From the NCBI RefSeq assembly GCF_014189455.1, contig NZ_CP050296.1:682001-746000 (forward strand): DNA of 64,000 nt, given 5' to 3'. A model generated the notes under the pieces. The model made no database searches. It was given only the letters and a program-made list of their open reading frames with translations, and had not been told where the DNA came from. Both the position numbers and the translations under genes were made by a program. This DNA is from Mesorhizobium huakuii (GTDB lineage: Bacteria > Pseudomonadota > Alphaproteobacteria > Rhizobiales > Rhizobiaceae). This document shows, piece after piece, positions 1 to 9,288 of this stretch. The first letter of the stretch is position 1; every line of letters starts with the position of its first letter.

Positions 1-1234
1 CGGCCATCTTGGGCGTGGAAGATATGGAAGAAGAGGTCTGTGCCCGGTCCTTGACCTCGCCGGTCGTCTCGTCGATCGTCACTTCGACGCCCGTCGCGTC
101 GCCGCCGGGGCGCACCAGTTGCAGGCCCTCGACGATGACGCGGTCGCCGTCGCCAACGCCTGAATCCACCAGCCAGTTGTTGCCGACGCTGTTGCGCACG
201 GCCAGCACGCGCGTCTCGACTTTCCCTTGCGCGTTGATGACCATGGCGGTCGCCTCGCCCTTGGTGTTGCGGGTGACGCCGCGCTGCGGCACCAGGAAAC
301 TGTTCTGGGCGACGCCCTCTTCGACCAGCGCCCGCACATACATGCCCGGCAGAAGCAGGCGGTCGGGATTGGGGAACTCGGCCCGCAGCGCAAAGGTGCC
401 GGTGGTCTGGTCGACATTGGCGCCGGCGAATTCCAGCTTGCCGGTCTGGTTATAGATGGTGCCGTTCTCGAGCTTCAGCTTGACGCTGACATTGGGGCCG
501 CTGAACTTCAGCCGGCCCTCATTGATAGCCTGGCGCAGATTGAGCAAATTGGTGCTCGACTGCGTGACGTCGACATTGATCGGATCGAGCGAACGGATGG
601 TGGTGAGCAAGGTGTCCTGATTGGCGGTGACCAGGGCGCCTGGCGTCAGCGACGACTTGTCGATGCGGCCGGCGATCGGCGCGGTGATCTTGGTGTAGTC
701 GAGATTGATGCGCGCGGTTTCGACACTGGCCTTGGCAGACGCCACATCCGCATTGGCCTGGGCCAGCGTTGCCGCGGCATCGTCGTAATCCTGTTTGGAA
801 ACAACGTTCTGCTTCAACAAGCCGGCATAGCGGTCGAACTTGGCCTGCGCCGTCGGCACCGCCGCTTCGGCCTTCTGCTGGGCTGCCTGCGCGCTGTCAT
901 AGGCGGCCTGGTAGCTCGCCGGATCGATGAGGTAGAGCGGCTGCCCGACCACCACCTCGCTGCCCTCTTTGAACAGCCGTGCCTGGATGATGCCGTTGAC
1001 CTGCGGGCGCACATCGGCGGTGAGCGAGGCTGACGTGCGTCCCGGCAGTTCGGCCGTGATCGCCACCGATTGCGGATGCAGCGTGACGACGCCGACCTCC
1101 GGCTTGCCGACGCCGCCCATGCCGGCGGGAGCTTTGCTCCCCTCCTGCGAACAGGCCGCCAGAAGAACCGTGGTGATGAGTATCGCCGCGAGCCGGCGGA
1201 CCGGCAGGGAGGACGGACTAGACTGGATAGACAT
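1..1234 (-). CDS. RND efflux periplasmic adaptor, lipoprotein (partial, runs off left edge)
   Basis: This gene reads leftward from ATG at 1234 and has no stop before the window edge; about 411 residues are visible. The N-terminus has basic residues, a hydrophobic stretch and a lipobox (VLLAAC, Cys28), so it is probably a lipid-anchored periplasmic protein. It then shows the AcrA/MexA layout: a lipoyl half-motif with NGIIQARLFKEGSEVVVGQP, a long Ala/Gln-rich helical hairpin (about residues 100-165), the second lipoyl half (KITAPIAGRIDKSSLTPGAL) and beta-barrel sequence. The family bridges an inner-membrane RND pump to an outer-membrane channel. Its start overlaps the end of the upstream pump gene by 17 bases, so the two are translationally coupled. 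A second pump gene may follow beyond the edge, but that is inference. Confidence 0.9.
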   Translation of the reverse strand, partial: MSIQSSPSSLPVRRLAAILITTVLLAACSQEGSKAPAGMGGVGKPEVGVVTLHPQSVAITAELPGRTSASLTADVRPQVNGIIQARLFKEGSEVVVGQPLYLIDPASYQAAYDSAQAAQQKAEAAVPTAQAKFDRYAGLLKQNVVSKQDYDDAAATLAQANADVASAKASVETARINLDYTKITAPIAGRIDKSSLTPGALVTANQDTLLTTIRSLDPINVDVTQSSTNLLNLRQAINEGRLKFSGPNVSVKLKLENGTIYNQTGKLEFAGANVDQTTGTFALRAEFPNPDRLLLPGMYVRALVEEGVAQNSFLVPQRGVTRNTKGEATAMVINAQGKVETRVLAVRNSVGNNWLVDSGVGDGDRVIVEGLQLVRPGGDATGVEVTIDETTGEVKDRAQTSSSISSTPKMA

Positions 1235-4200
1235 GGCCTGGATGATCTTTCGCTGGAGTTGCGGTCGCCGTCTGGCTGTCGGGATCGGAGCGTTCCACCA
1301 GCAGCCGCGCGAGATGCCGGCCGAGGAAGCGCTGGATGTCGTCCATGAAGGTGTAGACGACGGGAACATAGACGAGGCTGAGCACGGTCGAGGAGATGAG
1401 TCCGCCGATCACGGCGATCGCCATCGGCGCCCGCGTCTCGGCGTCCGCGCCGATGCCGAGCGCGATCGGCAACATGCCGGCGCCCATGGCGATCGATGTC
1501 ATGACGATGGGCCGTGCCCGCTTGCGGGCGGCGTCGAGCAGTGCGTCGAGGCGGCTCATGCCACGCTCCTTCTCGGCGACCAGGGCGTACTCGACAAGCA
1601 AGATCGAGTTCTTGGCCGCAATGCCCATCAGCATCAATATCCCGATCAGCGGCGATATACCAAGCGCCTTGCCGGTCATCAGCATGAAGCCGAGCGCACC
1701 GCCAATCGAAAGCGGCAGCGCGACCAGGATGGTCACCGGCTGCACGAAGCCTCGAAACAGCAGCACCAGCGTCAGGTACATCAGCAGAATGCCTGCGGCG
1801 ATCGCGGTGGCGAAGCCGGAAAACAGCTCCTGCATGCGCTGAGCGTCGCCGCGCGCCAGCTCTTGCACGCCGGCCGGCAGATTGCGCATCGCCGGCAAGG
1901 CGTGGATGGAAGCGGTCCCCTGGCCGAGCGTCAGGCCGGAAAGATCCGCCTCGACCGTGGCGCTGCGGCTGCGCCCCACCCTGGTGATGCTGTTTGGCCC
2001 GGCATTGAAGCCGATATCGGCCACCGCACCCAGCGGCACCGTGCCCTTGCTGCCGATCAGCGGCAGCACCGCCAGTTTCGCCGGATCGTCGATGGCGCCG
2101 TCGGGCAAGGTCACGACGATCGCAACCTGGCGGTCGCCGAGATTGAACTTGGCCAGGCTGGTGTCGGTGTCGCCGATGGTGGCGATCTTCACCGTCGCCG
2201 CGATCTCGGTTGGCGTGACGCCGAGTTCGGCTGCCCTGGCGCTGTCGGGGCGCACGATCAGTTCCGGTTTGGTCGTCGCCGCGGTCGACTTCGGATTGAT
2301 GAGGCCGGGCACGGATTTCATCCCGTCGACCAGCGCGTCGCTTGCCTTCTGCAGCGCCTCGCCATCGTCGCCGACCAGCGTGATGGCGACCTTGGCGCCG
2401 GCAAAGCCGTCGGCGCCGAACTGGATGCGCCCGCCCGGAATGTCGTTGAGCTTCGGCGAGGCCTCGGCCTCGAACTGCTGCTGGCTGACGCTGCGCTCGC
2501 CGCGTGGCTTCAAATTGACGGTGACATTGGCGCTGCGCACCTCGGCCGATGTCGATCCGCGGTTCGGACCACCGCCGGATGAAGCCGCCGTGCCGATCGT
2601 GGCGAATATGCTGTCGACGGCCGGCTCGGCCTTCAGGCGCCTTGTGATGTCCTGGACGACGGCGGTCGTCTGTTCGATCGTCGAGCCCGGCTGCAGCTCG
2701 ACCGAGATCATCGAGCGGCCGCGATCGGTCGCCGCCATGAATTCGGTCGGCAGTTTCGTTGCCAGCCCGATCGAGCCGGCGAAGAAGGCGATGCCGGCGA
2801 CAAGCGTGATCCAGCGATGGTCGAGCGCCTTGCGCAGCAGCCACAGATAGGTCGGCACCCAGGCCGGCAGGTCGTCCTCGCTGTGGCCGCCGGCGCGCAC
2901 CAGATAGGCGCCCATCAACGGCGTCAGCATGCGCGCCACCAGCAGTGAGAACAGCACCGACACGCAGACGGCGACGGCGAAGGAGAAGAAGAATTTTCCC
3001 GGAATGCCGGGCATGAAGGCGACAGGCAGGAACACCGCGATGATGGTCGCCGTGGTCGCCACCACGGCAAGCCCGATCTCATCGGCCGCCTCGATGGCAG
3101 CATGATAGGCGCTGGCGCCGGTCTGGCGCATATGGCGCACGATGTTCTCGATCTCGACGATGGCGTCGTCGACGAGGATGCCGACCACCAGCGACAGCGC
3201 CAGCAAGGTGATGTTGTTGAGCGAGATGTCGAACGCCGCCATGACGGCGAAGGTCGGGATCAAGGACAGCGGCATGGCGACCGCCGACACCAGCGTCGCC
3301 CTGATGTCGCGCAGGAACAGCCAGACGACGCCAATGGCCAGCAACGCGCCGAGCCACAACGCCTCGAACGCGGCGTCATAGCTCTCCTGCACGAAGCCGG
3401 AGGACGAGGTGACTTCGGTGAATTTCGCGGTATCGGTCTTGGCGCCGATGTCGGCGATCGCGGCGCGCGCGGCCTTGACCACGTCGATCTCGCTCGAACC
3501 GACCGAGCGGTAGACGTTGAAGGCGACAACCTGTCTTCCGTCGAGATAGGCGGCCTGGCGCGGCTTTTCCCAGCTGTCGACCACGCTGCCGAGATCGGAG
3601 AGCTTGACGCCGCCAGCGCCATTGAGCGCGATGTCTGTGTCGGCCAGCGCCTCGACAGAGCCGGCACTGGCCAGCGTGCGCACCGACTGCTCCTGGCCGC
3701 CGACGCTGGTGCGGCCGCCCGGCTGGTTGACATTGTTGGAGGCGAGTGTCTGGCTGACATCGCCGGCGCTGATGCCGAGCGCGGCGAGGCGGTCCGGATC
3801 GAGCTCGACACGGATGACGCGGTCGACGCCGCCCGAACGGGTGATCTTGGAGACGCCGTCGACGCCGAGCAGCGCCTTGGCGACATCATTGTCGATGTAC
3901 CAGCTCAGCGCGTCCGGCGACATCGAGGGCGCCTCGACGACATAGGTCAGCACCGAATTGCCGGTCGCGTTCATCTTGGCCACGACCGGCGACTGCGCGG
4001 CCGCCGGCAAGCTCGACTGCACTTCGGACACGGCGTTGCGGACATCGTTGGCGGCGGTCTCGGGATCGATGCCCAATGTGAACTCGACCGTGGTGACGGA
4101 CGAGCCCTCGCTGATCGAGGTCGAGACGTCGTCGACGCCTTCCAGCGTCGCCACGGCGTTCTCGATCACCCGCGCCACCTGCACTTCCATTTCGCTCGGT

Positions 4201-4367
4201 GCCGCTCCCGGCTGCGAGACGGTGACGGTGACCGTCGGCAGGTCGATGTCGGGCATATTGTTGGTGCGCAGCTGCATGAAGCCGTAGAGGCCGGCGATGG
4301 TCAGCGACAGGAACAGCACGATGGTCGGCACCGGATTGCGGATCGACCAGGAGGAAATGGCGTTCAT
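1218..4367 (-). CDS. RND-family efflux pump permease (AcrB/MexB-like)
   Basis: A 1,049-residue protein, full length for a hydrophobe/amphiphile efflux RND permease. It begins with the typical first membrane helix (SWSIRNPVPTIVLFLSLT), followed by a large periplasmic porter loop, a TM2-TM6 block containing the proton-relay motif GILVDDAIVEIEN, a second porter loop, and a final TM block with the equivalent sequence AAKNSILLVEYAL. The protein exports substrates across the inner membrane, driven by proton flux, with periplasmic adaptors and an outer-membrane channel. Its start overlaps the upstream adaptor stop by 4 bases and its end overlaps the downstream adaptor start, so one pump is sandwiched between two adaptors. 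The substrate cannot be read from the sequence. Confidence 0.95.
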   Translation of the reverse strand: MNAISSWSIRNPVPTIVLFLSLTIAGLYGFMQLRTNNMPDIDLPTVTVTVSQPGAAPSEMEVQVARVIENAVATLEGVDDVSTSISEGSSVTTVEFTLGIDPETAANDVRNAVSEVQSSLPAAAQSPVVAKMNATGNSVLTYVVEAPSMSPDALSWYIDNDVAKALLGVDGVSKITRSGGVDRVIRVELDPDRLAALGISAGDVSQTLASNNVNQPGGRTSVGGQEQSVRTLASAGSVEALADTDIALNGAGGVKLSDLGSVVDSWEKPRQAAYLDGRQVVAFNVYRSVGSSEIDVVKAARAAIADIGAKTDTAKFTEVTSSSGFVQESYDAAFEALWLGALLAIGVVWLFLRDIRATLVSAVAMPLSLIPTFAVMAAFDISLNNITLLALSLVVGILVDDAIVEIENIVRHMRQTGASAYHAAIEAADEIGLAVVATTATIIAVFLPVAFMPGIPGKFFFSFAVAVCVSVLFSLLVARMLTPLMGAYLVRAGGHSEDDLPAWVPTYLWLLRKALDHRWITLVAGIAFFAGSIGLATKLPTEFMAATDRGRSMISVELQPGSTIEQTTAVVQDITRRLKAEPAVDSIFATIGTAASSGGGPNRGSTSAEVRSANVTVNLKPRGERSVSQQQFEAEASPKLNDIPGGRIQFGADGFAGAKVAITLVGDDGEALQKASDALVDGMKSVPGLINPKSTAATTKPELIVRPDSARAAELGVTPTEIAATVKIATIGDTDTSLAKFNLGDRQVAIVVTLPDGAIDDPAKLAVLPLIGSKGTVPLGAVADIGFNAGPNSITRVGRSRSATVEADLSGLTLGQGTASIHALPAMRNLPAGVQELARGDAQRMQELFSGFATAIAAGILLMYLTLVLLFRGFVQPVTILVALPLSIGGALGFMLMTGKALGISPLIGILMLMGIAAKNSILLVEYALVAEKERGMSRLDALLDAARKRARPIVMTSIAMGAGMLPIALGIGADAETRAPMAIAVIGGLISSTVLSLVYVPVVYTFMDDIQRFLGRHLARLLVERSDPDSQTATATPAKDHPGHVYPV

Positions 4368-5527
4368 CGCGCCGCCTCCGTCACCTTGCCGGCGGCGCCG
4401 GGTTGCGCGTCGGCGATACGCACCAGATTGCCGTCGCTGAGGAAACCGGCGCCGGCGACAACGACGCTGTCACCCTCCGACAGTCCGCTTTCTATGGCGA
4501 CCCGGCCGTTCTGGTGCGCGCCTATGGTGACGGCGCGCGTGGCGGCCTTGCCGGCGTCGTCGACGACGAAGACAACAGGCTTGCCGTCCTGCCAGACCAG
4601 GGCGGCCTCGGCAACGCTGAGCCTTTGCGAGGCCGCTCCCGCGATCGACACGCGGGCGAACATGCCGGGCTTCAGGCCCGAGCCTTCGCCCAGCCCGACA
4701 TAGACCGTGGCGAGCCGCGTCGTCGAACTGACCGTCTCGGCAATGGAGGACACCTGCCCGGCAAAAGTCCGGCCCGAAGCGTCGACGACGTTGGCCCCCT
4801 GCCCGACCGAGACCGATGGAAGGTCTTTTTCGGGGAGAAGCACACCGACTTCCAGCCTGCCGTCGCGGATGATCTTCATCAGCTCGGTGCCGGCCTGGAC
4901 GATCGAACCGGCGACCGCCGGCCGGTTGGAGACGACGCCGTCGAAGGGCGCGAGGATGGTCGCCTGGTCGAGTTGGGCCTGCAGCCGCTCAGTAGCGGCC
5001 TTGGCCTGCTCGAGCGCGGCCCGGCCGGTCTTGACGGCGGTCGCCTTGTCTTCCGCCGTCTCAGCGCTGATCGCCTTGCTGGCCAGCAGCCTGTCGGCGC
5101 GGCCGGCGGCGGAGATCGCCGTGTCCAGCGTCGCCTGCGCCTGGTCGACGGCAGCCTTCTGCTCCGCCAGCTGTGCCTTGAGCACCGAGGCGTCGAGCTG
5201 CGCGACGACGTCGCCGGCCCGCACATGGTCGCCTTCGCCAACCAGCACTTCGGTCAATTTGAGGCTGGAGGTCTCGGCGCCGATGGCTGCTTCCTGCCAT
5301 GCGGAGACGGTGCCGGTGGCGCTGATCGACGAGGCGACCGCCTCGGATCGCACCTTTTCGACCGCAACCGTCAGGCTGGCCTGCGGCGCCGCGACAGTCT
5401 GCGTGGCCGGTTCAACGGTCGCGCGTCCATAGGCTCTCAGCGCCGCCATCGCCCCCAGGACGATCAGCACGCCGGCCAGGACAAGATAGGTCTTACGCGA
5501 TCTTGCGGTCATGATGTCCGTGGTCAT
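4364..5527 (-). CDS. RND efflux periplasmic adaptor (HlyD/MFP family)
   Basis: A 387-residue membrane fusion protein. Residues about 12-32 form one N-terminal membrane anchor (TYLVLAGVLIVLGAMAALRA). The lipoyl halves lie around residues 85-110 (LTEVLVGEGDHVRAGDVVAQ) and 190-215 (ATILAPFDGVVSNRPAVAGS), separated by an Ala/Gln-rich helical hairpin, followed by beta-barrel and membrane-proximal domains. It is unlike the lipid-anchored adaptor at the left edge, so the operon encodes two different adaptors. The stop overlaps the pump start by 4 bases (ATGA), as expected for stoichiometric translation. Confidence 0.92.
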   Translation of the reverse strand: MTTDIMTARSRKTYLVLAGVLIVLGAMAALRAYGRATVEPATQTVAAPQASLTVAVEKVRSEAVASSISATGTVSAWQEAAIGAETSSLKLTEVLVGEGDHVRAGDVVAQLDASVLKAQLAEQKAAVDQAQATLDTAISAAGRADRLLASKAISAETAEDKATAVKTGRAALEQAKAATERLQAQLDQATILAPFDGVVSNRPAVAGSIVQAGTELMKIIRDGRLEVGVLLPEKDLPSVSVGQGANVVDASGRTFAGQVSSIAETVSSTTRLATVYVGLGEGSGLKPGMFARVSIAGAASQRLSVAEAALVWQDGKPVVFVVDDAGKAATRAVTIGAHQNGRVAIESGLSEGDSVVVAGAGFLSDGNLVRIADAQPGAAGKVTEAAR

Positions 5528-5705
5528 TGGGCTGCTGCGAAACCGGCAGCGACAGGCGCCAGGCGGCGAAATGCAAGCGCACCGCGCCCTTCAGCGTATC
5601 GGCCGGCAGCGCCGCCGGCGTGGCGGCATGGCTGGCGCGCTGGCCGAGCGAGAGCCTCGGGCTCATCGATGCGATCAGCCGCAGCATCATCATGGCTTCC
5701 CACAT
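5493..5705 (-). CDS. small hypothetical protein at the head of the RND operon
   Basis: A possible 70-residue protein starting at ATG 5705, with a GGAAG-type ribosome site about 8 bases upstream. It contains a hydrophobic, methionine-rich start (MWEAMMMLRLIASMSP), a basic middle and a His/Asp-rich tail, and overlaps the first 35 bases of the adaptor gene. Its position between the LTXXQ gene and the adaptor would allow translational coupling. I recognise no domain. It may instead be a chance reading frame in high-GC DNA. Confidence 0.4.
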   Translation of the reverse strand: MWEAMMMLRLIASMSPRLSLGQRASHAATPAALPADTLKGAVRLHFAAWRLSLPVSQQPNDHGHHDRKIA

Positions 5706-5737
5706 TGCCGTGCTTCCATTGTGGATGATTTTCAAAG

Positions 5738-5767
5738 GTGGGATGGCGGAGCATGCCGCCATCCCAC
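5738..5767 (-). terminator. 12-bp perfect inverted repeat, possible terminator or attenuator
   Basis: Perfect 12-bp arms (5738-5749 and 5756-5767) around a 6-base loop lie just after the LTXXQ-family gene on the leftward strand. The hairpin is followed on that strand by CTTTGAAAATC, which is only weakly T-rich, so intrinsic termination is uncertain. Its place between the LTXXQ gene and the efflux genes suggests it could reduce read-through. Confidence 0.45.
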
Positions 5768-5771
5768 GAGA

Positions 5772-5811
5772 CCGGCCGGCCCGAGAACGGGTTGGACACC
5801 GGGCCGGCCGG
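5772..5811. repeat. second GC-rich inverted repeat beside the hairpin
   Basis: Twelve-base arms (5772-5783 and 5800-5811), built from CCGG units, are separated by 16 bases. The repeat sits next to the 5738-5767 hairpin, immediately downstream of the inferred stop of the LTXXQ gene. It may be part of a compound transcription terminator or an mRNA 3'-end stabiliser. Confidence 0.4.
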
Positions 5812-5829
5812 AGCAGCCGGACGGAGTTG

Positions 5830-6536
5830 TCAGCCGTTCCCGGGCTGGGGTGGCGGAAGCTGTCCGCCCTGGTCGGGCGGACCTCCAGGTCCGGCTGCAT
5901 CTTCCGGCGGGCCGCCCCAGGGACCGGGGGTGGTCCGTGGGGTCGTTCCGCCGAAGCCAGGATTTCGAGCTGTTCAGGCGACAGCTTGGTGCGCAATTCG
6001 GCTATAGCCTCCTTCAGTTTGGCGGCCGAAGCCGCGCGCGCGGTAACCTCGTCGGCCAGCCTTTCCTGGAAGGCGAAGGGATCGGGCTTGCCGCCCGGAG
6101 CCGCATCAGGCCCCTTGGCCTCGGCGCCACCCGGGCCGGGGCCACCGGTGCCGCCGGGGCCGCGATCATGCCGTGGCGGCGCAAGCACGGCCTGCAGTGC
6201 ACTGGTGTAGTCGCGCCAGGCGTCGAGCTGTTCGCTGCGGATACCGACGCGCGTCTCCAGCGCCGCCAGCCGGGCGGCCAGCATGAATTCCGGCGGCGGT
6301 CCCATGCGGTGCGCGCCAAAGCCTTCGGGGCCAAAGCCCTGCGGGCCAAAACCCTGCGAACCGTGCCGCATCGGCCCATGCGGGCCATTCTGGCCGAACC
6401 ACGGCATCGGGCCATGGTCCGGTCCATCCTGAGCGATGACCGGCGGCTCGCCGGCGCCGGCATCGGGCTGTGCCGCCAGCACCGGGTGGATTGCGGCGAC
6501 GGAAAACAGGCCGAGCGCAAGAAGTCTGCTTCGCAT
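5830..6536 (-). CDS. LTXXQ-motif (Spy/CpxP-like) periplasmic protein, frameshifted near its C-terminus
   Basis: The protein starts at ATG 6536 with a Sec signal peptide (MRSRLLALGLFSVAAIHPVLA, cleavage near AQP). A Gly/Pro/Phe-rich segment with FGPQGFGPEGFG repeats follows, then a helical part ending in AELRTKLSPEQLEILASAE, the LTXXQ-type motif of periplasmic stress proteins such as Spy and CpxP. As written, the frame runs on past 5830 into unlike sequence. One extra base in the G5 run at 5926-5930 would give a natural Gly/Pro-rich tail ending at TGA 5830, for 235 residues. It heads the leftward efflux operon and diverges from a two-component system, which fits envelope-stress control. The family is clear; the exact C-terminus is inferred. 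Confidence 0.75.
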
Positions 6537-6742
6537 GACGGTGTTCCTTTCTCTCATGCATCGGACATCCCTGAGGATAGGAAGCCTGTTTGTCCGCTTC
6601 GCGTCGGCGTGTTGCCGAAGGTTTCCGCAAAGGGGCAATTTGTTTCCGAATGTTTCCCGCCCCCGGCCAGAAACATTGCGTTGCAATTTTCCATGCCGCT
6701 CGCGTGTGCGGTCCCTATAATCAGCGCCAAGCAAGGGCACGC

Positions 6743-7471
6743 ATGATGCAATCACAACCCCATATCCTCGTCGTTGACGACGACCGCGAGATCCGCACGC
6801 TGCTCGGCCGCTATCTCGACGGCCAGGGTTTTCGCGTCTCGGTGGCGGCGGACCGGCGCGAATGCGAGCAGAAGCTTGGCGCCGGCCAGTTCGACCTCGT
6901 GGTGCTCGACGTCATGCTGCCGGACGGGTCTGGCCTCGATATCTGCCGCGGCTTGCGCGACCGCAAGCCGCATGTCCCGGTCATTCTGCTGACGGCGCTG
7001 AAGGAGGATGTCGACCGCATCATCGGCCTGGAGCTCGGCGCCGACGACTATCTCGGCAAACCCTTCAACCCGCGCGAACTGACCGCCCGCATCCGCGCCG
7101 TGCTGCGGCGCGCGGCACCCGAGGAGGCGCCGGCTCCCCGCCCCCGCATCTACCGCTTCGCCAGCTACCGGCTGGAACCCGACACCCGCAAGGTGACGGA
7201 CGGGCGGGGCGAGCTCATCGACCTCACCGGCGCCGAGTTCGACCTGTTGCAGGTGTTCCTCGACCGCCCCGGCCGGCTGCTGTCGCGCGACCAGCTGCTT
7301 GACCTCACACAAGGCCGCGAACGCGACCCGCTCGAACGCTCGGTCGACGTGCTGATGAGCCGGCTGCGCCGCAAATTCTCGGACACCGGCGACGGGCCGC
7401 TGTTCAAGACCGTGCGCAATGGCGGCTACCAGCTCACCGCGCGTGTCGAGACGGTGGAGATCCCGGCGTGA
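6743..7471 (+). CDS. OmpR-family response regulator
   Basis: A 242-residue regulator. The receiver domain (about 7-120) has the acidic pocket VVDDDRE, phospho-acceptor Asp56 in VLDVMLPDG, conserved Thr in LLTALKE and Lys in YLGKPFNPREL. The winged-helix DNA-binding domain (about 140-235) includes LTGAEFDLLQVFLDRPGRLLSR and the recognition part RSVDVLMSRLRRK. The start at 6743 is chosen because the receiver begins directly after it and AAGG precedes it; a longer frame back to 6590 adds no domain. The stop overlaps the GTG start of the sensor kinase by 4 bases. It diverges from the LTXXQ/efflux operon and is the likely regulator of it (inference from position). Confidence 0.95.
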   Translation: MMQSQPHILVVDDDREIRTLLGRYLDGQGFRVSVAADRRECEQKLGAGQFDLVVLDVMLPDGSGLDICRGLRDRKPHVPVILLTALKEDVDRIIGLELGADDYLGKPFNPRELTARIRAVLRRAAPEEAPAPRPRIYRFASYRLEPDTRKVTDGRGELIDLTGAEFDLLQVFLDRPGRLLSRDQLLDLTQGRERDPLERSVDVLMSRLRRKFSDTGDGPLFKTVRNGGYQLTARVETVEIPA

Positions 7472-8712
7472 ACTCGCTGCGCCGAAGGCTGATCATCCTG
7501 CTGGTGGCCTCGATCATCGGCGTCGTCGGCCTCGCCACGACCGTGGCGATCAAGGTGCTCGGCGGGCCATCGCCGGAACTGATCATGGGGCCGGTTGCCC
7601 GTCAGGTCCAATTCATGGTGCAGCTGGTTCCCGGCCATGTGCCTGGCGCGGGCGATGCTCCGCTGACCATCCGCGACCACCCCGCCGATGGTCCGGTGGA
7701 CCGCAAACACACGCGCGTGCTCAACGACATCCTGCGTGACGACGGCCTCGGCCTCTCGGCCGTTGTCAGCCGTACTCCGGGCACTCCCGGCATGGTCGCG
7801 TCGGTGGCGCTTCCCGACAAACGCTGGATGATCATCGACGTCCCCGACTTCGATCCGCCGAGGGATGTCTGGCTGGTTCTCGCCGGTTGGATCACGCTGA
7901 TCGCGCTCGGCGCCACTGCCGTGTCGGTCTATTTCACCAGCGTGCTGGTGCGGCCGCTGGAGATGCTGGAGGCCGCCGTCTCGAAGATCGGCTCGGACGG
8001 CTTGCTGGCGCAGTTGCCGGAAGAGGGCTCGGCCGAGGTCAGGGCGACGGCGCATGCGCTGAACCAGCTCTCCTCGCGGCTGCGCACGGCCATGGAGAGC
8101 CGTATGCGGCTGGTGGCCGCCGCCGGCCATGATCTGCGCACGCCGATGACGCGCATGCGGCTGCGCGCCGAATTCCTCGACGAGGAGCGCGACAAATGGC
8201 TTCACGATCTCGACGAACTCGACCGCATCGCCGACAGCGCCATCCGCCTGGTGCGCGAGGAGGTGAACCAGGACGCCGTCGAGCCGCTGGACCTGGAAAA
8301 GATGGTGCGCGACATCGAAGCCGAAATGGTCACGCTCGGCCATGCCGTCTCGATCGGCCCTCTGGACAAGGTGTCGGTGCGCGCCGGCGCGCTCGGCCTG
8401 CGCCGTGCCCTGCGCAATCTGATCGTCAACGCCGCCACCCACGGCAAGGCCTGCACCATTGCCCTTGCCGCCACCGACAGGCGCGCCGTGCTGACCATTT
8501 CCGACAACGGCCCGGGCATCCCGCCCGACCTCATCAACAAGGCCTTCGAACCCTTCTTCCGCGTCGACCCCGGCCGCCAGCAATTCATCCCCGGCGCGGG
8601 GCTCGGCTTGGCCATCGCCAAGGAGATCATCGAGCGCTACGGCGGGACGGTGACGCTGGAGAACCGCAGGGGTGGCGGGCTGGCGCAGACGGTGGTGTTC
8701 AAGGCGGTGTGA
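7468..8712 (+). CDS. HAMP-domain sensor histidine kinase
   Basis: A 414-residue inner-membrane kinase starting at GTG 7468. It has an N-terminal TM helix (LIILLVASIIGVVGLATTVA), a periplasmic sensor loop of about 100 residues, a second TM helix near residue 135-158, a HAMP linker, and a DHp domain with His221 in AAAGHDLRTPMTRMRL. The ATPase has N-box LRNLIVNAATHG, G1 box SDNGPGIP, F-box EPFFRVD and G2 box GAGLGLAIAKEI. The sensor loop is an EnvZ-like size but has no identifiable ligand site. It is the cognate partner of the overlapping regulator gene. Confidence 0.95.
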   Translation: MNSLRRRLIILLVASIIGVVGLATTVAIKVLGGPSPELIMGPVARQVQFMVQLVPGHVPGAGDAPLTIRDHPADGPVDRKHTRVLNDILRDDGLGLSAVVSRTPGTPGMVASVALPDKRWMIIDVPDFDPPRDVWLVLAGWITLIALGATAVSVYFTSVLVRPLEMLEAAVSKIGSDGLLAQLPEEGSAEVRATAHALNQLSSRLRTAMESRMRLVAAAGHDLRTPMTRMRLRAEFLDEERDKWLHDLDELDRIADSAIRLVREEVNQDAVEPLDLEKMVRDIEAEMVTLGHAVSIGPLDKVSVRAGALGLRRALRNLIVNAATHGKACTIALAATDRRAVLTISDNGPGIPPDLINKAFEPFFRVDPGRQQFIPGAGLGLAIAKEIIERYGGTVTLENRRGGGLAQTVVFKAV

Positions 8713-9288
8713 GGCGTAAGCGAGCCGCCTGGTCAACCGACAAAAATGGGCGACTATGCTGCATCGCGAAAAGCCAATGATTCCAATTCATTCGCGGGTA
8801 AATCGGTATGAACCAAAATAGATAAAATGTAGATTTCTCAAATTTCAAGATTTTTTTACAGAGATTCTAACGCCTCCTGTCTCCGGGGCAGAAATGCTTC
8901 CAATCAACCAAAGCGAGTATACCGATACAACTCGAACCAAAAAGGTTGAAGTGCTATCGAAAATCGCAAGAGACCGAAAAAATGGCGGCTTTTTGCCAAT
9001 TTCTAGCCTTGCTCACGCAAGTATTTCATCTCGCTAAATTTTTTGTGTTGCACCGCACAATGCCGTGACCGAACCATCGCCTGGGGGACTCATTTGCGAC
9101 TGGACATACGCCGTGGAGGATTCCGCCAGCTTGACCAACTTGAGCTGTCCATCCGTCGAATTCGTTCCTGGCTCGGATGGACCCGCAAGGCTCGGGTTTG
9201 ACGGTGCCGGGCCGAGGACAGGTACCGTCCATGTTGGCCCCCGGCTCGAAGCGGCCAGACGGCACGGACATCATAGGGGCGCAAGCTG
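8713..9288. other. intergenic region, AT-rich, upstream of glycan operon
   Basis: A 576-base gap with no supported gene. Bases about 8760-9060 are clearly AT-richer than the rest of the window. At 9043-9060 an imperfect palindrome (TTGTG, 8 bases, CACAA) follows a T-rich stretch and could be an operator. The region probably carries the promoter for the polysaccharide genes starting at 9289; no -35/-10 pair can be assigned with confidence. Confidence 0.5.

Noticed and set aside
3102..4703. Long rightward frame across the RND pump and adaptor genes
   Set aside because: Antisense to two well-matched genes; composition is dominated by Asp, Arg, Gln and His, without any fold signature.
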